Below the pieces are notes generated by a model. It ran no database searches, was not told where the DNA came from, and was given only the letters and a program-made list of their open reading frames with translations. This document shows positions 1 to 8,686 of a stretch of DNA of 64,000 nucleotides, in pieces; positions within the stretch are counted from its first letter, which is position 1; every line of letters begins with the position of its first letter. Origin of the DNA: Alkalibacillus almallahensis (GTDB lineage: Bacteria > Bacillota > Bacilli > Bacillales > Alkalibacillaceae); NCBI RefSeq assembly GCF_011761495.1, contig NZ_JAASRU010000002.1, positions 62,001 to 126,000 on the forward strand, read 5' to 3'. Position numbers and translations under genes: made by a program.

Positions 1-193
1 TCAGTTAAATGAATCAGATATTGAAGCTACCATGTTATTACAAGTTCATGATGAGTTAATTTTTGAAGTTAAAAAAGATGATATTGAACAATTACAATCA
101 ATCGTGAAAGAAGCGATGGAACAGACGATTGATTTATCTGTGCCATTAACTGTAGATTATGCTTATGGCGAAACATGGTATGATGCGAAGTAG
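1..193 (+). CDS. polA: DNA polymerase I, C-terminal fragment
   Basis: Only the last 63 codons are present; the gene begins before the window. The reading frame that ends in TAG at 191-193 contains the polymerase motif LLQVHDELIFE, the palm-domain motif C of family A DNA polymerases, and ends in YGETWYDAK, typical of Bacillus PolA. The enzyme fills gaps during repair and removes RNA primers. It is followed after 15 bases by mutM, the usual Bacillaceae order, so both are probably one repair transcription unit. Confidence 0.95.
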   Translation, partial: QLNESDIEATMLLQVHDELIFEVKKDDIEQLQSIVKEAMEQTIDLSVPLTVDYAYGETWYDAK

Positions 194-208
194 AAAAGGG
201 GAAGAAGC

Positions 209-1042
209 ATGCCAGAACTACCTGAAGTAGAAACCATTCGACGAACATTAGAACAATTAGTTGTGGGTAGAACGATTACAGATTTAACAGTTTATTATCC
301 AGGAATTATTAAAGAGCCAGATGATCAAAATCAATTCAAGACCGTTTTAACGGGTCAAAAAATCGAATCAATCGACCGTTTAGGCAAGTTTTTATTATTT
401 CAACTAACGGATGATGCATTAGTCTCACATTTAAGAATGGAAGGTAAATATGGTGTTTATCATAAGAATGATCCGCTAGAACCCCATACCCATATTGCCT
501 TTCATTTGGACGGCGACAAGGAATTACGCTATAAGGATGTTCGTAAGTTTGGCACCATGCATGTGAAGCCCAAAGGAACGGAACTAACGACACCGCCTAT
601 TAGTAAATTAGGAGTTGAACCTTTTAGCGAAGCATTTACAGTGGAATATCTATACGACCGATTACAAAAAACCACACGTTTGATAAAACCAACTTTATTA
701 GATCAATCAATTGTGACAGGTCTAGGTAATATTTATGTTGATGAGGTATTGTTTTATAGCCGATTGCATCCAGAACGAGTAGCCCATACTATCACGTATC
801 AAGAATGCGAAGCGTTACATCAAGCTATTGTAACGGTTTTAACACGTGCCATTGAAAAAGGAGGCACATCGATAAGAACTTATTTAAATTCGATTGGAGA
901 AATTGGGCTGTTTCAGTTAGAGTTAGCTGTCTATGACCAGACGGATCAGCCTTGTGTTTCCTGTCATCAACCTATTGTTAAAACAAAAATTGGTGGTCGT
1001 GGTACACACTTCTGCCCGAACTGTCAGCCGATGACTGAATAA
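209..1042 (+). CDS. mutM: Formamidopyrimidine-DNA glycosylase
   Basis: Bifunctional base-excision repair enzyme that removes 8-oxoguanine and nicks the abasic site. The protein has 277 residues, the normal family length, and starts with MPELPEVETI, where the proline after Met is the catalytic nucleophile and the following Glu is essential. The C-terminus has the four-cysteine zinc finger (CVSCH ... FCPNC). The start is fixed by the N-terminal motif and by the GGGGAAGAAGC ribosome site just upstream. It sits between polA and ytaF-coaE as in B. subtilis. Confidence 0.97.
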   Translation: MPELPEVETIRRTLEQLVVGRTITDLTVYYPGIIKEPDDQNQFKTVLTGQKIESIDRLGKFLLFQLTDDALVSHLRMEGKYGVYHKNDPLEPHTHIAFHLDGDKELRYKDVRKFGTMHVKPKGTELTTPPISKLGVEPFSEAFTVEYLYDRLQKTTRLIKPTLLDQSIVTGLGNIYVDEVLFYSRLHPERVAHTITYQECEALHQAIVTVLTRAIEKGGTSIRTYLNSIGEIGLFQLELAVYDQTDQPCVSCHQPIVKTKIGGRGTHFCPNCQPMTE

Positions 1043-1103
1043 CAGGCGATAAGCTCTTTTCATAAGATATGGTGACGCCCTATTATGAAAGGAGCTTTTT
1101 CAG

Positions 1104-1733
1104 TTGGTTGATTGGATCGTATTGGTGATATTAATAAGCTTCGCTGTTAGTTTTGATAGCTTTTTTTTCGGGTTAACTTATCAATTGCGCCGTATTAAGC
1201 TACCAGTTACGAGCATTGTTATGATTGGATTAGTAACAGCGATTAGCTTTCTAATTGGTCACATATTAGGTCAAGGTGTATTTGTTACGATACCGAGTTT
1301 ATCAGAAGTACTAGGTGGTATCATTTTTGTTGCGATTGGAACATGGGTAATCTGGCAATGGGTAAGAGAACAAAAGGAAAAAGTAGCTAATCATACGCAT
1401 TCATTTCAATCATTTAATTGGAAGACGATTTGGGAGATTATGAAACAACCGCAAATAGCAGACCGTGACCAATCTGGTGCGATAACAGGGTTAGAAGCTA
1501 TTATGGTAGCCGTTGCCTTATCATTGGATTCATTCGCAAGTGGAATAGGATCGGCTTTTGTTTCCATTCCAATCATTTTGGCAGCTATCATGATCGGTCT
1601 ATTTTCAGTCTTGTTTTTGCTTAGCGGGTTAATATGTGGTAGGTGGTTTCAAAAGTTCGACTGGATCCATGCTCTCTCATTTTTACCTGGCCTGATTTTA
1701 ATTAGCTTAGGATTTTGGAATTTTTTAAGATAG
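1104..1733 (+). CDS. ytaF: Sporulation membrane protein YtaF (MntP-like)
   Basis: Integral membrane protein of 209 residues with about six hydrophobic segments in two halves, each with the SFDSF / LDSFASG type motif seen in the MntP/YtaF family of putative transporters. In Bacillus the gene lies between mutM and coaE and is associated with sporulation; its substrate is not established. The TTG start at 1104 is preceded by AAAGGAG. The stop is 11 bases from coaE, so co-transcription is likely. Confidence 0.85.
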   Translation: MVDWIVLVILISFAVSFDSFFFGLTYQLRRIKLPVTSIVMIGLVTAISFLIGHILGQGVFVTIPSLSEVLGGIIFVAIGTWVIWQWVREQKEKVANHTHSFQSFNWKTIWEIMKQPQIADRDQSGAITGLEAIMVAVALSLDSFASGIGSAFVSIPIILAAIMIGLFSVLFLLSGLICGRWFQKFDWIHALSFLPGLILISLGFWNFLR

Positions 1734-1743
1734 GAGTTTTACG

Positions 1744-2349
1744 ATGAGTTTAGTAGTAGGATTAACTGGTAGTATTGCAACAGGGAAGTCGACAATTTCT
1801 AATATGTTTGAAGATTGGCATATCCCCGTTATTGACGCAGACTTAATTTCCAGACAAGTAGTAGAAATCGGGGAGCCAGCCTATCAACAAATCGTTGAAA
1901 CATTTGGTGAGGATATATTACATGAAGACCGAACATTAAATCGCCAAGCGCTAGGGGCTATTGTGTTTAAAGATGAGGCAGAACGAAAGAAATTAAATCA
2001 AATTATTCATCCACAGATAAGGAAAACAATGCTTGAACAACGTGATCAATTGAAAGAAGCGGGCTATGAGTTGATTGTAATGGATATACCACTTCTATTT
2101 GAAAGTGAGCTTTTCGATTATGTTGATAAAGTCCTTGTTGTCTATATTGATCCTGAAATTCAATTAAATCGTCTAACTGAACGTGACCAAATTTCAGCTG
2201 AACAAGCTCTTGAGAAGATTAATGCTCAAATACCAATCACAGAAAAACGAAAACGAGCCGACGCGATCATCAATAACGGAGGCAATGTCGAAGAAAGTAA
2301 ACAACAGTTAATTAACGTATTAGACCAATGGGGCATTTCAATTCATTAA
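1744..2349 (+). CDS. coaE: Dephospho-CoA kinase
   Basis: Catalyses the last step of coenzyme A synthesis, ATP-dependent phosphorylation of the 3'-hydroxyl of dephospho-CoA. The protein has 201 residues and begins with a P-loop, GLTGSIATGKST, followed by the family motifs VIDADLISR and DIPLLFES. Start ATG follows GGAGTTTTACG. It is the last gene of the polA-mutM-ytaF-coaE string; downstream lies a large GC-rich repeat rather than a gene. Confidence 0.96.
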   Translation: MSLVVGLTGSIATGKSTISNMFEDWHIPVIDADLISRQVVEIGEPAYQQIVETFGEDILHEDRTLNRQALGAIVFKDEAERKKLNQIIHPQIRKTMLEQRDQLKEAGYELIVMDIPLLFESELFDYVDKVLVVYIDPEIQLNRLTERDQISAEQALEKINAQIPITEKRKRADAIINNGGNVEESKQQLINVLDQWGISIH

Positions 2350-2407
2350 TAGTATGACTATGTTAAGGTTAAATTTTGACTTAATAATTACACGTTCTAA
2401 ACTTATA

Positions 2408-2806
2408 GTTGTTGAATTGAGAGAAGCGAAGGTGGCGACTCCTGGTCGACTAAGTTCGGTCACGTCCTGCGCCTGCGAGTACTCGGCGCAGAATAGTCGA
2501 AGAAGCTTATGAAATTAGCTTTTGTGACCAACGTCGACATTAGGCCGTCCGGGCCGTCACGGGAATAGCACGTGTCTCGAGACCCCCAGAGGCCCACAGG
2601 GTGTGGGTCACTTCGGCGTTTGTGATTGACGTCCGGCACTTAGCCGAAGTTCCTTTAGTTGCCGAGGGATGCACCTGCGTCTTCTCGTAACGCTTCGAAG
2701 TAGGCTTCCTCGGTGCAAGTTGCAAGGTAGCTTATTCGATGATGTAGCCTGGCTCGAGCCGTGCCCGTGGAAAGCGTCCACCGAAAGCGGATCGCAATTC
2801 AACAAC
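2408..2806 (+). repeat. GC-rich mosaic intergenic element, copy 1 (399 bp)
   Basis: The element begins GTTGTTGAATTG and ends CAATTCAACAAC, a 12-base terminal inverted repeat. It is much more GC-rich than its neighbours and has no convincing gene. The outer modules (GGTGGCGACTCCT near the left end; GAGCCGTGCCCG and AAAGCGTCCACCG near the right end) match copies 2 and 3. The middle holds a module shared only with copy 2 (GACCAACGTCGACATTAGG) and further inserts found only here at about 2470-2520 and 2590-2745. It looks like the basic unit of copy 3 enlarged by nested insertions. Confidence 0.85.
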
Positions 2807-2879
2807 TTACTTTAACAAAATGAATGACAGAAAAATTTTTCGTGAATTTTAAAATATTCTCTCACAACATAGTCATGAA

Positions 2880-2912
2880 TGTGTTATACTTTTGTTGTTA
2901 AAACGTTATACA
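2880..2912 (+). promoter_or_regulatory. Candidate CcpN operators upstream of gapB
   Basis: TGTGTTATACT at 2880-2890 matches every position of the published CcpN box TRTGHYATAYW, and AACGTTATACA at 2902-2912 matches nine of eleven. In B. subtilis CcpN represses gapB and pckA on glycolytic carbon sources, so the location directly before gapB fits. The first box also overlaps a possible -10 (TATACT). No protein binding evidence is available from the sequence. Confidence 0.5.
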
Positions 2913-2947
2913 GTATATCATGATATGCTTGGCGAGGAGGACTTTAA

Positions 2948-3967
2948 ATGAGTGCAACAAAAGTAGCAATTAATGGATTTGGACGAATTGGACGAATGGT
3001 ATTTCGTCGCGCAATGAAAGATGAACACTTAGATGTCGTAGCAATTAATGCAAGTTATCCAGTTGAGACACTTGCTCATTTGATTAAATATGATTCGGTG
3101 CACGGTCAATATGACGGTACTGTAGAAGCTAAAGATGAACAACTAGTTGTTGATGGTGATGTTATTCAGACAGTGGGACATCGTGATCCTGCACAACTTC
3201 CTTGGGATTCTTTAGATATTGATATAGTAATTGAGGCAACAGGGAAATTTAATTCTACTGATAAAGCACAGCCTCATATTGATGCGGGTGCTAAAAAAGT
3301 GGTTTTAACAGCCCCTGGGAAACCAGCAGATCATACGATTGTTATGGGCGTTAACGAATCCGATTACAATCCAGATGAACATCATATTATTTCAAACGCT
3401 TCTTGTACAACGAACTGTTTAGCGCCAGTTGCGAAAGTTTTACATGAAAACTTCGGAATTGAAAGCGGTTTAATGACAACGGTGCATGCGTTCACAAATG
3501 ATCAACAAAATTTAGATAATCCACATAAGGATTTAAGAAGAGCACGTGGATGTACGCAATCAATTATCCCGACTTCAACAGGAGCTGCCAAAGCAATTAA
3601 TGACGTTTTACCTGACTTGAAAGGTAAATTACATGGGATGGCATTACGCGTACCGACGCCGAATGTCTCATTAGTTGATTTAGTCGTTGATCTTGAGAAG
3701 GATGTTACTGAAGAACAAGTCAATGAAGCATTTGTGGAGGCAATGAACGGTGAATTAGCGGATTATTTAGCCATTAATCAGGATCCGCTCGTTTCAGTTG
3801 ATTATACGACGTCACCTTATTCATCAATTATAGATGGCCTATCGACTATGGTAATGGATGACCGCAAAGTTAAAGTGCTTGCTTGGTATGATAACGAATG
3901 GGGTTATTCATGTCGTGTTGTTGATCTAGTTCGATATGTCGGTGACAAATTATACGTACACCAATAA
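2948..3967 (+). CDS. gapB: Glyceraldehyde-3-phosphate dehydrogenase, gluconeogenic type (GapB)
   Basis: Oxidoreductase acting on glyceraldehyde 3-phosphate / 1,3-bisphosphoglycerate. 339 residues, with the Rossmann start INGFGRIGR and the catalytic cysteine motif SNASCTTNCLAP around residue 152. Assignment to GapB rather than the glycolytic GapA rests on synteny (coaE-gapB-nrdR) and on candidate CcpN boxes in front; in B. subtilis GapB prefers NADP and works in gluconeogenesis. A strong ribosome site GGCGAGGAGG precedes the ATG. It is followed by an intrinsic terminator. The B. subtilis neighbour speD is not found here. Confidence 0.9.
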   Translation: MSATKVAINGFGRIGRMVFRRAMKDEHLDVVAINASYPVETLAHLIKYDSVHGQYDGTVEAKDEQLVVDGDVIQTVGHRDPAQLPWDSLDIDIVIEATGKFNSTDKAQPHIDAGAKKVVLTAPGKPADHTIVMGVNESDYNPDEHHIISNASCTTNCLAPVAKVLHENFGIESGLMTTVHAFTNDQQNLDNPHKDLRRARGCTQSIIPTSTGAAKAINDVLPDLKGKLHGMALRVPTPNVSLVDLVVDLEKDVTEEQVNEAFVEAMNGELADYLAINQDPLVSVDYTTSPYSSIIDGLSTMVMDDRKVKVLAWYDNEWGYSCRVVDLVRYVGDKLYVHQ

Positions 3968-3976
3968 TAGCTCGTT

Positions 3977-4008
3977 ACGATCTCAGAGAAATCTGGGATC
4001 GTTTTTTT
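3977..4008 (+). terminator. Intrinsic terminator after gapB
   Basis: The inverted repeat ACGATCTCAGA / TCTGGGATCGT with a short A-rich loop is followed by seven T. It lies ten bases after the gapB stop. Confidence 0.85.
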
Positions 4009-4092
4009 ATTGTAATGGAAGTATTTCTTCATACGGTTGTTTTCTTGATTATGATAAACTAGTGTTAGGAAATAATGAGAAGGTGACTAGAT

Positions 4093-4548
4093 ATGAGTCG
4101 AGCCATGTTATTGTTTACAAGTTTATTCGTGCTAATAGGTGCAGTAGTTTACTTTATGACAAATGAAGAGATTGAATATGTTTCTGGAGATGTTTTATTA
4201 GAAGACGTTGATTTTGATTCGTTAGAAAACGTGCGTATAGAACGTCACAATATCGATACTGATTATCGAACTGAAACAGCTGAGATTGAAAATGAAGAAT
4301 TGACGAAGACATTATTTCAATCGATTAATGAGTCAACTCTCCAACCGCTTAAAGGGGATATCTACGGTCTGAGTTATGTTCTTAATTTTGAAGTTAATCA
4401 TCGACAGATGTCGATACGTTTCTCAGAGAATTATATTGCGTCCACCTCAAATCAACAGGCTTATCAATTCAAAGAAAACCATGCATTGATTGATACGCTT
4501 GAATCATTTGATTTAACATGGGAGTCACCGCAAGATACACAGAATTAG
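4093..4548 (+). CDS. Hypothetical membrane-anchored protein
   Basis: I do not recognise a family. The 151-residue product has one hydrophobic segment at residues 4-21 (LLFTSLFVLIGAVVYF) and a polar, acidic remainder, so it is probably a single-pass protein with the bulk outside the cell; no lipobox is present. The ATG is preceded by GAGAAGGTGACTAGAT. It stands alone between the gapB terminator and nrdR, in the position where B. subtilis has speD and ytcG neighbours. Confidence 0.7.
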   Translation: MSRAMLLFTSLFVLIGAVVYFMTNEEIEYVSGDVLLEDVDFDSLENVRIERHNIDTDYRTETAEIENEELTKTLFQSINESTLQPLKGDIYGLSYVLNFEVNHRQMSIRFSENYIASTSNQQAYQFKENHALIDTLESFDLTWESPQDTQN

Positions 4549-4625
4549 ATGATGATTTTATGAATGATTTAAGATTTTGTTATACTTAATATAATAGATT
4601 TTAATAAAGGTATGAGGTGCAAATC

Positions 4626-5093
4626 ATGAGATGCCCAAATTGTGATGCGAAAACGACAAGAGTTCTTGATTCTCGTCCGATCGATGAAGGGAAATCGATT
4701 CGTAGACGGCGTGAATGTGATGGTTGTCAGTATCGTTTTACGACATTTGAACGTGTAGAAGAAATTCCACTCATTGTGGTTAAAAAAGAAGGTACGCGTG
4801 AAGAATTTAATCGCGAGAAATTAAAGCGAGGCTTAATTAAGGCGTGTGAAAAGCGTCCTGTTTCACTTGAACAAATAGAACAAGTGGCCTTTGAAGTTGA
4901 GAAAGATTTGCGAGATGCTGGTCATTCTGAAATTATGAGCCACGATATCGGTGAACTTATTATGGACCGACTCGCCTTAGTAGACGAGGTGGCATATGTT
5001 CGGTTTGCGTCTGTTTATCGACAATTTAAAGATATTAACGTTTTCATGAATGAATTAAATGATATGATCAAGAAAACGAAGAATGAATCATAA
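4626..5093 (+). CDS. nrdR: Transcriptional repressor NrdR
   Basis: ATP/dATP-sensing repressor of ribonucleotide reductase genes. The N-terminal zinc ribbon MRCPNCDAK with a second CDGC pair near residue 31 and the following ATP-cone domain are diagnostic. I choose ATG at 4626 because GAGGTG lies six bases upstream and the family starts MRCP; an in-frame GTG at 4617 overlaps that ribosome site. The product is 155 residues, the usual length. dnaB follows after 20 bases, as in other Bacillaceae. Confidence 0.95.
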   Translation: MRCPNCDAKTTRVLDSRPIDEGKSIRRRRECDGCQYRFTTFERVEEIPLIVVKKEGTREEFNREKLKRGLIKACEKRPVSLEQIEQVAFEVEKDLRDAGHSEIMSHDIGELIMDRLALVDEVAYVRFASVYRQFKDINVFMNELNDMIKKTKNES

Positions 5094-5113
5094 AACAGAG
5101 GGGAGTGAAGAAT

Positions 5114-6496
5114 GTGAACCAACGAATGAAACATCTCTTGCCGAATGACCAGTGTATCATTATGAAACGCACAGCTTTTTTTGAAGATGCCAACACGGTT
5201 TTAACATTGTTGTATCAGCCGTTGATTGGGATGAAAAGTGTTGCATTATATCAGGCACTTTGGCGTGAACATGGCGCACGTTCTTCACAAACCGCATTTT
5301 CACATCACCATTTGATGGGTATATTAAATATGTCATTAGATGAAATTTATGAAGCTAGGCAAAAACTCGAAGGAATTGGTTTGCTGAAAACTTTTAAGCA
5401 AGATGAGACTTATCGCACTTATTATTATGTATTGCGTAAGCCTTTATCGTCTTATCAGTTTTTTGATAATCCAACCCTTACAATCCTGCTCGAACATCAT
5501 ATAGGGAAGGAAGCTCATCAGGCATTAAAGCAACAGCTTGCCCCTTCCCAGCAATTAGATCAAGCAATTGATGAGGTCACAGCTCATTTTGATGATGTCT
5601 TTACCACAGTGAAACATCTGCGACAGCCTGCAAAGAAAACAACTGAAGAGTCTATCGTGATGACTTCCGATCTTCCATTAGAATGGTTATATAAAATGTT
5701 GACCCAGCAACAAATCGAACCTAAACAGATCTTAACGAAATCGAATCTGAATTACATGGAAAGAGTAAGTAAAATTTACGATGTTGACTATTTAGAGCTA
5801 GAAAAAGCTTTGTTATGGGCCATCAATGAAGAAATGGCATTTGATCGACAAGAATTTCTAGATATGTGCAAAGACATTTATTACAATAAACACGGTTCGG
5901 TTCCGCCAAGATTGTATGCCAAACAAGATGTTGAAACAGATCATAATGAAGCGCAACAAGATACAGATCAACAGTCTGAACAACCATCTGACGCTGAATC
6001 AAAGCAAGCTAAACTGATCCAGCATTTTAATACGATTACGCATCGTGAGTTATTAGAAGATCATGCTTCTTCTGGTCTGGCTTCGATGAAAGAAGTTGAC
6101 ATGCTAACAAGTGTGATGGAAGAACACGGCTTAAATCAACCTGTTATGAATGTCCTTGTTCATTATGTTTTGAATAAGAATGGTAATAAATTAAATCGTA
6201 ATTATATTGAAACGATTGCGGCTCACTGGAGTCGTGAAGGCATCGAAACAGCTCAACAAGCGATTGAACTTGCGAAACAAGAACACAAATTATATCAAAC
6301 ATGGCAACAGAAGAAACAACGCCAAGGGTCCAAGCAGTCTAATTCGAAGAAATCGAGTGAAGTTATTCCGAAATGGTTCAAAGAACAAAAGCAAAAGAAA
6401 CAATCTGAGGATCAATCTAATGATCAACAAGAAGCTGAAACTCAAGATGAAGATTTAGCTGCGTTTTTCAAAAGCTTTTCCCAGCCGAAACAATAA
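5114..6496 (+). CDS. dnaB: Replication initiation and membrane attachment protein DnaB
   Basis: Helicase-loading protein of the Bacillus DnaA-DnaD-DnaB-DnaI cascade, needed at oriC and for PriA-dependent restart. About 460 residues with DnaD-like domains and a glutamine/lysine-rich, low-complexity C-terminus (QQKKQRQGSKQSN). GTG at 5114 is preferred because the ribosome site AGAGGGGAG lies eight bases upstream; an in-frame GTG at 5105 overlaps that site. It is followed 18 bases later by dnaI, with which it functions. Confidence 0.92.
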   Translation: MNQRMKHLLPNDQCIIMKRTAFFEDANTVLTLLYQPLIGMKSVALYQALWREHGARSSQTAFSHHHLMGILNMSLDEIYEARQKLEGIGLLKTFKQDETYRTYYYVLRKPLSSYQFFDNPTLTILLEHHIGKEAHQALKQQLAPSQQLDQAIDEVTAHFDDVFTTVKHLRQPAKKTTEESIVMTSDLPLEWLYKMLTQQQIEPKQILTKSNLNYMERVSKIYDVDYLELEKALLWAINEEMAFDRQEFLDMCKDIYYNKHGSVPPRLYAKQDVETDHNEAQQDTDQQSEQPSDAESKQAKLIQHFNTITHRELLEDHASSGLASMKEVDMLTSVMEEHGLNQPVMNVLVHYVLNKNGNKLNRNYIETIAAHWSREGIETAQQAIELAKQEHKLYQTWQQKKQRQGSKQSNSKKSSEVIPKWFKEQKQKKQSEDQSNDQQEAETQDEDLAAFFKSFSQPKQ

Positions 6497-6514
6497 GTTG
6501 AAGGATGATGAAAA

Positions 6515-7450
6515 ATGGAACCGATCCAATCGGCCTTAAATAATTGGCTAAAAAACAACGAAAACTTTCAATCATCAATGAATGACATGCGCGAAAAAAT
6601 ACTTAAATCAGATCGTGTACAAGCCTTGTTAGCTGATCATCCTGAATTAACCCAACAGCAAATCGACCAGCAATTAATGAAGTTGTACGAATATGATTAT
6701 CAGTCGCTTAATTGTGAGAAGTGCTCATCACTAGAATCATGTATTAATGTGATTCCAGGTTATGTGCCAGAAGCTCAAGTTCAAAATGGACGAATCAAAT
6801 TAATCTACCATGAGTGCCAACGTAAGCAAAAAGAGATTCAAATGGAAAAACAACGTTCATTTGTACAAAGCTTGCATATGCCGAAAGACATCCATGAAGC
6901 GAGTTTTTCACAAATCAAATTGGATGTGAATGGACGGTCAGAAGCACTTAAACAGATACAGCAATTTTTTAAGGAAAGCCAAACACAATTACCGCAAAAA
7001 GGCCTTTATTTACATGGTAGTTTCGGTGTAGGCAAGACCTATTTATTAGGGGCTCTTGCGCAAGAATTAGCAACGGAACAAATCGATACGATGTTTATTT
7101 ATATGCCTGAATTTGTACGCGAAATGAAAGCGTCGATTAGTGATTCAACGATTAATGAAAAGATTGAACGTTTTAAACGCGCATCAGTATTGGTGTTCGA
7201 CGATATTGGTGCAGAGTATTCATCAGCGTGGTTCCGAGATGAAGTGCTAGGAGCTATTTTGCAATTTCGAATGATGGAGCGACTGCCTGTCTTCTTCACA
7301 TCGAACTATGATTTAAAAGAATTGGAATTAATGTTTTCCAAAGTAGGCAAGTCTGATCTTGAAGAAGTTAAGGCAGCACGTATTATGGAGCGAATCCGTC
7401 AAGTCAGTGAACCTGTAGAAGTAACAGGAGATAATCATCGCGACCTATAA
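6515..7450 (+). CDS. dnaI: Primosomal protein DnaI, helicase loader
   Basis: AAA+ ATPase that loads the DnaC helicase with DnaB. 311 residues: an N-terminal helicase-binding region with a cysteine cluster (CEKCSSLESC, about residues 69-78, likely zinc binding), then the ATPase domain with Walker A HGSFGVGKTY and Walker B VLVFDDIGAE. The stop lies inside the left arm of an intrinsic terminator. Gene order nrdR-dnaB-dnaI is as in B. subtilis. Confidence 0.95.
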   Translation: MEPIQSALNNWLKNNENFQSSMNDMREKILKSDRVQALLADHPELTQQQIDQQLMKLYEYDYQSLNCEKCSSLESCINVIPGYVPEAQVQNGRIKLIYHECQRKQKEIQMEKQRSFVQSLHMPKDIHEASFSQIKLDVNGRSEALKQIQQFFKESQTQLPQKGLYLHGSFGVGKTYLLGALAQELATEQIDTMFIYMPEFVREMKASISDSTINEKIERFKRASVLVFDDIGAEYSSAWFRDEVLGAILQFRMMERLPVFFTSNYDLKELELMFSKVGKSDLEEVKAARIMERIRQVSEPVEVTGDNHRDL

Positions 7451-7468
7451 ACAATTAGGTCGCTTTTT
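7440..7468 (+). terminator. Intrinsic terminator overlapping the dnaI stop
   Basis: GCGACCTA and TAGGTCGC form a stem with a short AT-rich loop, followed by TTTTT. The left arm contains the end of dnaI. Confidence 0.85.
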
Positions 7469-7531
7469 CATGTTTTGCCCTTTCATTTCATAAGCTTTAA
7501 TATCGAATTGTTTATGAAAGAGGGATGTGTA

Positions 7532-8326
7532 ATGAAAGAATGGACATTAATGTTTAACTCTTCATCAGATGTTAATGCTTGGCTCGAACGATCTGAGAAG
7601 CGGTCGGAATTTTTTAGTCATGAGACCCATCAACCATTTCTTGTTCGGGTGATTGCCACAGAAAGTGTGAATTGGACAAGCTGGCTCGAATTCATCTTCA
7701 CTTTTGTGCAAGAGGTTTATGTTCCGAGGTATTCAAAACGCGTATTAGAAGATGTGTATTGTTTATCAGAAGAAGAAGCTGAGCAAGTGTTACCCTTTGT
7801 AGGCCCATTAGCTGAAAATGTTAAAGGCCTTCATAGTCAACTATCAGAATCTCTTTATGAACGTCTCGTACGCTATGTTGGTTGTCATTCACCACGGAAT
7901 CTCGATATGGCTTTGTTATATGAGCATTTATTTATCGATTTTTCAGATTGGGATGAAGTGGTTGGTTATGCGATTGATGAATGGCAATATGAGTTGTTTT
8001 TCCAAGAAAGAATGCATCAGCTCAGACAGTTTATACAATTTAAAGAGCCACAAATTAAGCGAGTGGATGTTTATGATGGAAAAGAATTAATGTTTTATGA
8101 TCAGGCTGGACATTCGTTAACACCACCTACTCAACCTAAAATGATGGATGGAATGATGGTGTCACCACTTACTCAAGCTTTATTAAATTTAGTTCCCGAA
8201 AAGGCGAACATTTACACAGACAGTGGTGGAACGCACGAACTTTTTCAAGTTATGAACGTATTTGAAGAACGCGTTGAGTTATGTCCTTTGGATGATTTTC
8301 CTCACAAAATGAATTTAACGAGTTAA
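7532..8326 (+). CDS. ytxC: YtxC family protein, putative sporulation protein
   Basis: 264 residues similar in length and position to B. subtilis YtxC, a protein of unknown biochemical role linked to sporulation, found between dnaI and thrS. Features visible are the central YCLSEEEAEQVLPF-like helices and no signal peptide or membrane segment. I choose ATG 7532, preceded by GAAAGAGGGATG, over the longer frame from 7475 that would run out of the dnaI terminator. Family call rests mainly on synteny. Confidence 0.8.
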   Translation: MKEWTLMFNSSSDVNAWLERSEKRSEFFSHETHQPFLVRVIATESVNWTSWLEFIFTFVQEVYVPRYSKRVLEDVYCLSEEEAEQVLPFVGPLAENVKGLHSQLSESLYERLVRYVGCHSPRNLDMALLYEHLFIDFSDWDEVVGYAIDEWQYELFFQERMHQLRQFIQFKEPQIKRVDVYDGKELMFYDQAGHSLTPPTQPKMMDGMMVSPLTQALLNLVPEKANIYTDSGGTHELFQVMNVFEERVELCPLDDFPHKMNLTS

Positions 8327-8343
8327 GTTGTGTTAGCTAAGTA

Positions 8344-8372
8344 TTGATTTTTGTCCTAATCATCGTTATAAT
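8344..8372 (+). promoter_or_regulatory. Sigma-A type promoter of thrS
   Basis: TTGATT at 8344-8349 and a perfect TATAAT at 8367-8372 are separated by 17 bases. It drives the T-box leader and thrS. Confidence 0.7.
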
Positions 8373-8394
8373 ACGTACATAATAATAAACGTTA

Positions 8395-8641
8395 TGCTTA
8401 GATGAGGATCATAATAATTTAACACAGCTTTACAGAGAAGAAAGTCGAGGCTGAAAACTTTCCAGTATGCTAAATTATTTACCACCTCGGAGCATTCGTT
8501 GTGAACAGATTCGTATTCTTATTAGCAATGAACGTCTCACCAGCGATAATGGTGTCTTGAGCGCTGTTAAAGCAGAATCAGGGTGGAACCACGGGTATAC
8601 ACACTCGTCCCTTTTATGGTATAGGGACGAGTGTTTTTTTA
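8395..8641 (+). promoter_or_regulatory. T-box leader of thrS
   Basis: tRNA-sensing leader RNA that allows thrS transcription when uncharged tRNA-Thr accumulates. The conserved T-box AGGGTGGAACCACGG is at 8580-8594, followed by the terminator stem ACACTCGTCCC (8601-8611) / GGGACGAGTGT (8624-8634) and a T-run. A threonine codon ACC at 8481-8483 lies in the part of stem I where the specifier loop is expected. A reading frame runs through the leader but is not a gene. Confidence 0.93.
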
Positions 8642-8686
8642 TGGATTCAAACATGCTAGATATTATGGTGAAAGGTGGATGATGAC

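Noticed and set aside
8467-8682. 71-codon frame before thrS
   Set aside because: It runs through the T-box core and terminator of the thrS leader and has no ribosome site.
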